Assembly (NCBI GenBank): GCA_910579615.1
Contig: CAJTUA010000003.1
Coordinates: forward strand, 217,542-281,541
DNA: 64,000 nt
Direction: 5' to 3'
Origin: an uncultured Lachnospiraceae bacterium
GTDB lineage: Bacteria > Bacillota > Clostridia > Lachnospirales > Lachnospiraceae
Both the position numbers and the translations under genes were made by a program. The notes beneath the pieces are model-generated. The model was given only the letters and a program-made list of their open reading frames with translations. It searched no databases and was not told where the DNA came from. Of the stretch, positions 16,557 through 22,738 are shown one piece after another. Position 1 is the first letter of the stretch. Every line of letters starts with the position of its first letter.

Positions 16557-17546
16557 TTATTTTTCTTTGCGCCTGACAGGAAGCATCAGGTCAATCTGTC
16601 CCGGCCCTTGTTCCTTCCAGCCAAGGTGCGCATGGTAAACCCAGTTTAAATGTTCCTCCAGGCATCCGCCCATGATTTCCAGACCGAGCTCGCTGTAATT
16701 GGCCTCAAAATCCGGATTTTCATCGACCCATTGGGTCAGATTTTCCCAAAATTGAAATTCCGGGAACTGGATGGTCAGGACAGCGTACAGTCCACCCTCA
16801 AATCTCTTTTTTACCATTGGTTCCGGAAGCTGCATATCTTCCGGAATTGTAACCCAGTCCTCGTAGCCGTAGATATCACCTTCGAGGATACCTGGGTTTG
16901 GGTGGTTGAATCCGAACATCCTTGCATCCGGTTTCTTTTCGTACAATTTGCTCTCCTGGACGAATTTGCTCACAACCTCCCCGACCTGTTCTTCCGGGTT
17001 TTTTCCGATGTATTGGTAGGAAGCGACCGTGTAGGGCGGCAGATGCAGGATTCGGACATTTAATGATTTGTTTAATACTTCTTCGGACTTGTTTAAGTCG
17101 GCCATGTTTGCATTCTCCTTTATCGTTGTTTTTGGAAGGGTAAGCGCACTGGCAATCTCCACAAGCGTCTGCTCCTCCAACAGACGAAAATGCTGTTTTT
17201 TCTTTAAGCTTTCGTCGAGCTGGTCGATGAACTGCTTTAAGATGCTGCGGATGAGGCCGAGGGAGGCGATTTCCGCGTCAAGCTCGGCGAGGTTTTCCTG
17301 CAAAAGCCGCAGGGATTCGCGCTGCTCCTCATCCTGCAGGATGATGGCAATCTGTTTTAGGGGGATGCGCAGTTTCCGGAGGATAACAATCTGCTGCAGG
17401 CGCTGTACCGATTCTGCATCGTATATCCGGTAAGTGGAATCCTCCCGGCGCTGTGTTTTGATAAGCCCAAGCTTCTCGTAATGGCGGAGCATCCGCGGCG
17501 TTACGCCGCACATTTTGGAAGCCTGGCTGATGGTGAGATTTTCCAT
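16557..17546 (-). CDS. MerR-family regulator with GyrI-like effector-binding domain
   Basis: A 329-residue two-domain regulator. The MerR winged helix occupies residues 1-75 (LTISQASKMCGVTPRMLRHY), a coiled-coil linker about 80-125, and a GyrI/BmrR-like ligand domain about 165-325 (VRILHLPPYTVASYQYIGKN, then FEGGLYAVLTIQ). GyrI-like domains bind hydrophobic cations and drugs. An AGGAG site precedes the ATG. The gene lies 105 bases upstream of the UvrA-like gene on the same strand and is divergent from the reverse transcriptase operon. It probably activates its own transcript through the promoter at 17571-17601. Confidence 0.92.
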   Translation of the reverse strand: MENLTISQASKMCGVTPRMLRHYEKLGLIKTQRREDSTYRIYDAESVQRLQQIVILRKLRIPLKQIAIILQDEEQRESLRLLQENLAELDAEIASLGLIRSILKQFIDQLDESLKKKQHFRLLEEQTLVEIASALTLPKTTIKENANMADLNKSEEVLNKSLNVRILHLPPYTVASYQYIGKNPEEQVGEVVSKFVQESKLYEKKPDARMFGFNHPNPGILEGDIYGYEDWVTIPEDMQLPEPMVKKRFEGGLYAVLTIQFPEFQFWENLTQWVDENPDFEANYSELGLEIMGGCLEEHLNWVYHAHLGWKEQGPGQIDLMLPVRRKEK

Positions 17547-17570
17547 GTGCTGCTCTCCTTTCTGGGATAT

Positions 17571-17601
17571 AGGATAAGGTATGACACCGTGTTAAAGTCA
17601 A
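17571..17601 (-). promoter_or_regulatory. MerR-type promoter with 19-bp spacer
   Basis: On the minus strand TTGACT (17596-17601) and TATCCT (17571-17576) are 19 bp apart, with the dyad ACACGGTGT centred in the spacer. This is the over-long spacer that MerR proteins correct by DNA distortion, so autoregulation is likely. Confidence 0.8.
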
Positions 17602-17635
17602 GGGGGTTTTTCTTAATTTTAATAAAAATGGATGG

Positions 17636-17664
17636 TTGTATGCAAGATGCAGATGTGGTATAAT
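17636..17664 (+). promoter_or_regulatory. Promoter of the reverse transcriptase operon
   Basis: TTGTAT (17636-17641) and TATAAT (17659-17664) with an exact 17-bp spacer and TGG before the -10 (extended -10). It lies 31 bases ahead of the ATG at 17695, giving a short leader. No other good promoter is seen before the reverse transcriptase gene, so all four genes probably depend on it. Confidence 0.75.
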
Positions 17665-17694
17665 TGGAAGAAGAATGGAAAGGTAGGGGAGCCG

Positions 17695-18414
17695 ATGTCT
17701 GAAAGAACTTATTTTTGGATAGAGGATTGCAAAGATAAAGCGAGTTTCCGCTTCTGGGAAACTTTGATGCATGAATTGTTTCCGGAAGTGGTTGTTGAAG
17801 GGAAAAAGAACAATAGTGAGCTTGTTAAAGCGGTGAAAACATTACCGGATAATGATAATAAGTATATTGTTATATGCGACAATTCCTTTGATAATGTTCA
17901 AGTATATCAGGAACGAAAAGTTTTAAAATATTATGCTGATTTAAAGAGTAATATTTTTTTGGTGGATATCATTTGCTTTGAATATGTTTTGTTAGAGTTT
18001 GATAAGCTTATACAATGGATTTATGCTTTGGATGATGAGTTTTTAGTGAAACGCGCAGATGCAATTATCGCAAGAGATAAACTTGTTAGGGCATTGAAGG
18101 CGGGGATGTTGGAATATAAGACACTTTGGGAAGTGATAAATTATGACAGGAATCTTAATCGTCATAATATAGAACAGTTGGCAGCGAAATTGCTGTTTGA
18201 TTTGACCCGGAATACGGGCTTTGAAGTATCAAAGGGAAAAATCGGAGATTGCTGGATAAAAGCTTGTTGTGAATGGGCGGGGCGTGCGGAAGATGATATG
18301 TGTGGTTTGGATGGCAGCCGATTAAGTATTTCTGATAAGATGAAAAGCATTTATACTGGAACTTCTTTGAAAATGGAGCTTGAAAAGCTTGGATTGGAGG
18401 CATTGCTATGCTGA
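17695..18414 (+). CDS. Unknown protein, possibly TOPRIM-like, first gene of RT operon
   Basis: A 239-residue protein I do not recognise. The N-terminal third has a pattern like TOPRIM or DUF4435-type folds: an acidic strand end in YFWIEDCKDKASFRFW, and a second strand ending in acids, KYIVICDNSFDN, about 50 residues later; a third strand NIFLVDIICFEY follows. The C-terminal half is helical with LNRHNIEQLAAKLLF and a cysteine pair (KACCEWAG). No signal peptide or membrane segment. Start chosen at ATG 17695 behind AGGGGA. Its end overlaps the next gene by 7 bases. AT-rich like the rest of the operon and unlike its neighbours. The TOPRIM idea is inference only. Confidence 0.75.
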   Translation: MSERTYFWIEDCKDKASFRFWETLMHELFPEVVVEGKKNNSELVKAVKTLPDNDNKYIVICDNSFDNVQVYQERKVLKYYADLKSNIFLVDIICFEYVLLEFDKLIQWIYALDDEFLVKRADAIIARDKLVRALKAGMLEYKTLWEVINYDRNLNRHNIEQLAAKLLFDLTRNTGFEVSKGKIGDCWIKACCEWAGRAEDDMCGLDGSRLSISDKMKSIYTGTSLKMELEKLGLEALLC

Positions 18415-18851
18415 CGATATATAAAAATAGAACCGATATCACTCAGAATATGGAGTACATCGAATTGAATGATTTGTTTTTTAATCAAAATACTGCGGCC
18501 AGGCTTGATGATAAGGCGGAACAGATTATAGAACAGATTGACGGAGCAAAACTGCTTGGGAGATTTCGGATGAAATCAAAATTCCAAGGGACTGTGTTGG
18601 ATATTGATTGTCTCTCGACTGGCTGTAAGACGGTTTTAAACGTGCTATACTTCCCTGATAAAGTTTTTTGCATGAAGGAATGCGGGGAAAATGCGTTGGA
18701 AATATTGTATCATCAGGAAAGGGGTTCTGTGTACAGCGATTACGCCATGATACCGTTTGATATGAATCCTGTTGAGGTGGTTTCAGGCGTTGGAAGAATG
18801 GTGGTCGATGATTATGAAAAATTAAAGGAGTGGTGGGGCAATGAAGAGTAA
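18408..18851 (+). CDS. Unknown small protein, resembling DUF4869
   Basis: A 147-residue acidic protein beginning MLTIYKNRTDI, with a central LSTGCKTVLNVLYFPDKVF and CGENALEILYHQE. The opening and the 'TGCKT...CGENA' spacing recall DUF4869 proteins of gut Firmicutes, but this is from memory and unverified. No membrane segment. GGAGG precedes the ATG at 18408, which lies inside the upstream gene (7-base overlap), and its own 3' end overlaps the ATPase start by 11 bases. Such nested starts suggest the three products are made in fixed ratio and act as a complex. Confidence 0.72.
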   Translation: MLTIYKNRTDITQNMEYIELNDLFFNQNTAARLDDKAEQIIEQIDGAKLLGRFRMKSKFQGTVLDIDCLSTGCKTVLNVLYFPDKVFCMKECGENALEILYHQERGSVYSDYAMIPFDMNPVEVVSGVGRMVVDDYEKLKEWWGNEE

Positions 18852-19269
18852 ACCTGTGGTGATGGAAACTTTTTCTGCCGTCCACACCTCGTATGTTATT
18901 GATTTTAAATTTACAAATAATATTACGATTTTGACGGGTTTTTCCGCCAGTGGGAAAACGGCAGTATTTTCGGTAATCCGTGAATGTATGGCGATGAATC
19001 CGAATATTCTGTGCCTGAATTACCTGGATTATCAAAGGGATATTAATAATCTGATAGGTCAGGTAAAGGGAAAACTGATTGTAATAGATAATGCGGATAT
19101 TTTGCTGGATGATGAAACGAGGAAATATATATCTTTGGATGGTGATAACCAGTATCTGATTATGGGACGAAATCCGAAAAACCTTTTTGCGACGAAGGAG
19201 AATTTGTTTGAACTGGTGAGCCAGACGGTAGGAGAGCAGGTACAGTTTTGTTTAAAGACATACTTGTGA
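18841..19269 (+). CDS. Miniature P-loop ATPase, third gene of RT operon
   Basis: A 142-residue protein with Walker A GFSASGKT at residues 33-40 and a Walker B-like strand KLIVIDNADIL ending in D83 and D86. It is much shorter than ordinary AAA or STAND ATPases and lacks visible sensor or arginine-finger regions; YLIMGRNPKNLF after Walker B may be a sensor-like strand. AAGGAG precedes the ATG. It overlaps the previous gene by 11 bases and ends 11 bases before the reverse transcriptase start. It may couple nucleotide hydrolysis to the first two proteins or to the reverse transcriptase. No family name is certain. Confidence 0.78.
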   Translation: MKSKPVVMETFSAVHTSYVIDFKFTNNITILTGFSASGKTAVFSVIRECMAMNPNILCLNYLDYQRDINNLIGQVKGKLIVIDNADILLDDETRKYISLDGDNQYLIMGRNPKNLFATKENLFELVSQTVGEQVQFCLKTYL

Positions 19270-19280
19270 GGAGAAATAAG

Positions 19281-22200
19281 ATGAATATTAGTGGAAAAAC
19301 AGTTGAAAAAGCGTTTAAAAAATTGAAATCAAGCGTTTATTTTGACAAAACACAAGTTATTTTACGAAATGCGATTGTAGAATTTGAAGATAGACACAAA
19401 AACATGGATGAATATTTGTTTTCTGTATATGAACAGTTAAGTGATGCTAAAAAATTTGTACGGCTCCAGAAAAACATATTGAATTCGATTTCGGTATTGT
19501 CTTTTCCTAAAAAATTAGATGATAGTAATAGAGACATTATTATGAATTCGTCATCAAAAGAAAACAAGATTAAAGAGCTACAACATTTTATCAACATGAA
19601 GGTGGAAGGGCATCTGCTCGGCGTACTTTGGATTATGTTATTGGGATATAAAATTAACGATAAAATCTACGAACATTCTTATGGAAACCGCATAAGAAAA
19701 AAACTGATTAACGAACTTGGCGATAATCCGACATATTCTCCATACTTGTTTGAACCATATTTTGAACAGTATGAAAGTTGGAGAGATAAAGCAATGTCAG
19801 AAGCAAAGAAGCATATGGCAATGAAGCAGGATGTTATTATAATAACCATGGATTTTCGTAGGTACTATTATTTTATTGATGCAGACAAGGAGGTTTTTGA
19901 TTCTCTGTATAAGGAGGCAATTGCAAATGAAGAGGGTAAATATAATGAAGAACAAGAAGAAATTTTAAAACGTTTAAATACTTTCGTTTATAGGGTTGTA
20001 AAAAGATACTCTGAACTTTTTGGGGATGAGTATAAGAAAAGATGTATACTTCCGATTGGTTTTTTACCATCGAATATAATCGGTAACTGGTGTTTAAGAA
20101 ATTTTGATAAGGCTATTGTAGATGGTTGGAATCCTGTTTACTACGGGAGATATGTAGATGATGTTTTAATTGTTGATAAGGTGGAACATAATAGTGATAT
20201 ATATTGCAAAGCGAAAGAAGATGAATTAAGAAGAGGTGATGTGATAGAATTTTTTCTGAAGAAATGTTCAAAGTGGAATGGAGTTTCTGTATTTGGCTGT
20301 GACAGGGAAAAGGAGTTTGCACTTATAGGAATCGATGAAGAGGAAACGCGGAACGCATGCGAAGAAGCAAAGAATAAGGGGAGGGACTATAAGAAGAGTG
20401 ACTTGGTAGTATATCATGTAAATCCTAGATATAATGTCGTTGCAAATAATAAATCAAATATTATTGTACATAATGACAAAGTGAAAGTTTTTTATTTCAA
20501 AAGCAGTGAGTCGGATGCACTTCTGACTTGTTTTCAGGCGAACATTGCAAAAAATAAGAGTGAATTTCGCCATCTCCCGGAGGATGAGTCAGTGTTTCAG
20601 AAAGATGATTATAGTGAGATATATTCCTTGAAAAACAGTGATACGATAAATAAATTGCGAGGGGTGGATGGAATTGAACTTAATAGGTTTGAACTGTCAA
20701 AATTTCTCGGGAAATATTTAAGGATTGGGGGGATGATTAAAGATAAGATTGAATCAAGATTTGAGAAGGATATTTTAAAAATATTTAATTTACGGGCAAT
20801 TTTAGAAAATTATATTTCTTGGGAAAAAGTGATAGAGATTTTTGTGATTAACGAAAGATTCCGAACAGTAGAGCATTTTGTAGAGCAAATTATTGCGGCG
20901 ATAGAGTCTATTCAATGCGTTTCGGAAGTTCCTTTTGCATCTGAGCAAGTGGTGAAAAAGACTTTGTACCAATATCTTCATTCTGTATTGTGTCGTTCTT
21001 TTGCATTGGTATGGAAGGAAGAACGCAGAGAATCGGAAAAGAGGATATATTCAGGAGAATTCCTTGATAGTATTTCCGTAAAATGTGATAATGCAGGAAA
21101 CTGTGTTGAATATTTGGATGATTTACACTTCATGTATTGTCAGACTTGTATGGTTGATAAGTCCGTGATGCCGATTAGTATCCGTATGCTGCCAATGAAA
21201 AAATATAGGTCAGGGAAACTACAAGGGAACTTGACAAATTTCAATGATGTTCTTTTGGCTGTGGAATTTGATTGGAAGGATAATTATAAATACTATCCAT
21301 ATATGGTGAATATGTATGATTTTAGTATGATTACTTGTGTGGAGCAGCTAAAGGAAAATGAGCCATTTAAAGATATGCAAAAAATAAATCAAAAGCAAAA
21401 CGAGCATTATTTAAAGAGTAATTATAATTTAGAGAAGGATGTGGATGGCGAGCGAATAAAAAATTTAAAGCGTTTGGTGGATGTAAAGGAGCTTGGTAAA
21501 GAGTTTGCTAATGCTTGTTTTGTCACGGTAGGTGACGGAAATAAAAGCAGATTGAAGGTTGCGATTGCAAATGTGAAACTGGATTCTAAAAACTTTCAAA
21601 GTCTTGTGAAAGGCATGCCAAATCGTTCCTATACACGTTACCGTGCCTTGTCTTCGCTTGTGAATCAGGCCATTGACCAAAAAGCAGATATGCTTATTAT
21701 GCCGGAAGCCTTTGTTCCTTATGAATGGTTGTCAACATTGGCACGGACGTGTGCGAGAAATAGTATGGCGGTAGTGACAGGCGTGGAACATATTAAAGTA
21801 GAAAATAAAATTTTTAATTTGACAGCTATAATTTTACCTTATTTGGAAGAAGGACATAGATGTGCGCATCTCTCTTTTCATTTGAAGACACATTATGCTC
21901 CAAGTGAGAAGGAAAAGATAAACGGATACCGCTTGACAGAAATGGAAGGGAAGCACTATGAATTATATAAATGGAATAATTGCTATTTCCCGGTTTACTG
22001 TTGTTATGAACTAACTTCTATTTTTGACAGAGGATTATTTCAGGCTTATGCAGATATGATAATTGCAGTCGAGTGGAATAAAGATATTAATTACTATAGC
22101 AATATACTTGAGTCGTTAAGCAGAGATGTGCATTGCTATTGCATTCAGGTAAATACGTCGGATTATGGTGATAGCAGGATTACACGACCGTCGAAAACAG

Positions 22201-22421
22201 AGGAAAAAGATGTAATTAAAACGAAAGGAGGTTCTAATAGTACGATTCTTATAGAAGATATTGATATTGCAGCACTCAGAGAATTCCAACTCAAGGAATA
22301 TACATTACAGAAGAATGGAACATTTAAAGTGACTCCGCCAGGCTTTAATACTGATATTATTATGAAGAAAGTGAAGGAAGAGAATTTGTTTGGGGATACC
22401 TTGATAAAAAACACATTTTGA
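19281..22421 (+). CDS. Reverse transcriptase-nitrilase fusion (DRT type 1/UG1-like defence protein)
   Basis: A 1,046-residue protein. Residues about 1-180 are helical. The reverse transcriptase core follows: motif A ITMDFRRYYYFID with D191, motif B-like LPIGFLPSNIIGNW, and motif C YGRYVDDVLIV with catalytic D293 and D294. A long helical middle part (about 340-740) has a CxxC (YCQTCMV). The C-terminal part is a nitrilase-type hydrolase with E809 (MPEAFVP), K869 (LKTHYAP) and C908 (CCYELTS), the full catalytic triad. RT plus C-terminal nitrilase is the architecture of DRT type 1/UG1-like (and related class 1 UG) anti-phage reverse transcriptases. GAGGAG precedes the ATG at 19281. AT-rich; last gene of a four-gene operon. 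DRT1 is, as I recall, described as a single gene. Confidence 0.9.
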   Translation: MNISGKTVEKAFKKLKSSVYFDKTQVILRNAIVEFEDRHKNMDEYLFSVYEQLSDAKKFVRLQKNILNSISVLSFPKKLDDSNRDIIMNSSSKENKIKELQHFINMKVEGHLLGVLWIMLLGYKINDKIYEHSYGNRIRKKLINELGDNPTYSPYLFEPYFEQYESWRDKAMSEAKKHMAMKQDVIIITMDFRRYYYFIDADKEVFDSLYKEAIANEEGKYNEEQEEILKRLNTFVYRVVKRYSELFGDEYKKRCILPIGFLPSNIIGNWCLRNFDKAIVDGWNPVYYGRYVDDVLIVDKVEHNSDIYCKAKEDELRRGDVIEFFLKKCSKWNGVSVFGCDREKEFALIGIDEEETRNACEEAKNKGRDYKKSDLVVYHVNPRYNVVANNKSNIIVHNDKVKVFYFKSSESDALLTCFQANIAKNKSEFRHLPEDESVFQKDDYSEIYSLKNSDTINKLRGVDGIELNRFELSKFLGKYLRIGGMIKDKIESRFEKDILKIFNLRAILENYISWEKVIEIFVINERFRTVEHFVEQIIAAIESIQCVSEVPFASEQVVKKTLYQYLHSVLCRSFALVWKEERRESEKRIYSGEFLDSISVKCDNAGNCVEYLDDLHFMYCQTCMVDKSVMPISIRMLPMKKYRSGKLQGNLTNFNDVLLAVEFDWKDNYKYYPYMVNMYDFSMITCVEQLKENEPFKDMQKINQKQNEHYLKSNYNLEKDVDGERIKNLKRLVDVKELGKEFANACFVTVGDGNKSRLKVAIANVKLDSKNFQSLVKGMPNRSYTRYRALSSLVNQAIDQKADMLIMPEAFVPYEWLSTLARTCARNSMAVVTGVEHIKVENKIFNLTAIILPYLEEGHRCAHLSFHLKTHYAPSEKEKINGYRLTEMEGKHYELYKWNNCYFPVYCCYELTSIFDRGLFQAYADMIIAVEWNKDINYYSNILESLSRDVHCYCIQVNTSDYGDSRITRPSKTEEKDVIKTKGGSNSTILIEDIDIAALREFQLKEYTLQKNGTFKVTPPGFNTDIIMKKVKEENLFGDTLIKNTF

Positions 22422-22738
22422 AGGAGAGCCAGCAATACCTGATGGCTTCTATACCGATTTCAAAGCCGGAGAAATCAGAAGAATAAGAAGCGAGTTTGGA
22501 GAATAAGGCATTCCCGCCATCCGAAGTATTGGGGTTGCTTATCGAATAAGCGCACTACCTTGTGCAAAATACAGAGAGAAGCCATAGGGCAACCAATATT
22601 CAACTCATACGCGGAAAGCTTATTAGAGAGAGGGAACAGTCTTTCAAATACGAGCAGAACCGCTCAAGGAAATAGGTCTAAGGGTTTACAGGTATCCCTC
22701 GAACAACCTAAATACATTATACAAGGAGCAAAAAAATT
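22422..22738 (+). ncRNA. Structured noncoding region after the RT gene
   Basis: This 317-bp gap folds on paper. An outer stem pairs GAAGTATTGGGGTTGC (22523-22538) with GCAACCAATATTC (22589-22601), with small bulges. Inside are the perfect hairpin GCTTAT-CGA-ATAAGC (22537-22551) and GCAC...GTGC (22552-22565). Further hairpins GAGC...GCTC and AGGG...CCCT lie near 22660-22700. AAGGAG at the end is the ribosome site of the Sel1 gene. It may be an RNA partner of the reverse transcriptase, or just the Sel1 leader. At 22423-22506 the plus strand also encodes a peptide-like frame (see findings). Confidence 0.35.

Noticed and set aside
17695..18414. Calling the first gene of the RT operon a firm TOPRIM nuclease
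   Set aside because: Only two acid-tipped strands match; the full Glu and Asp-x-Asp pattern is not clear, so it stays a suggestion.
19281..22421. Group II intron or retron reverse transcriptase
   Set aside because: No maturase or HNH domain, no intron RNA ends, no retron-type msr-msd upstream, and a nitrilase domain at the C-terminus.
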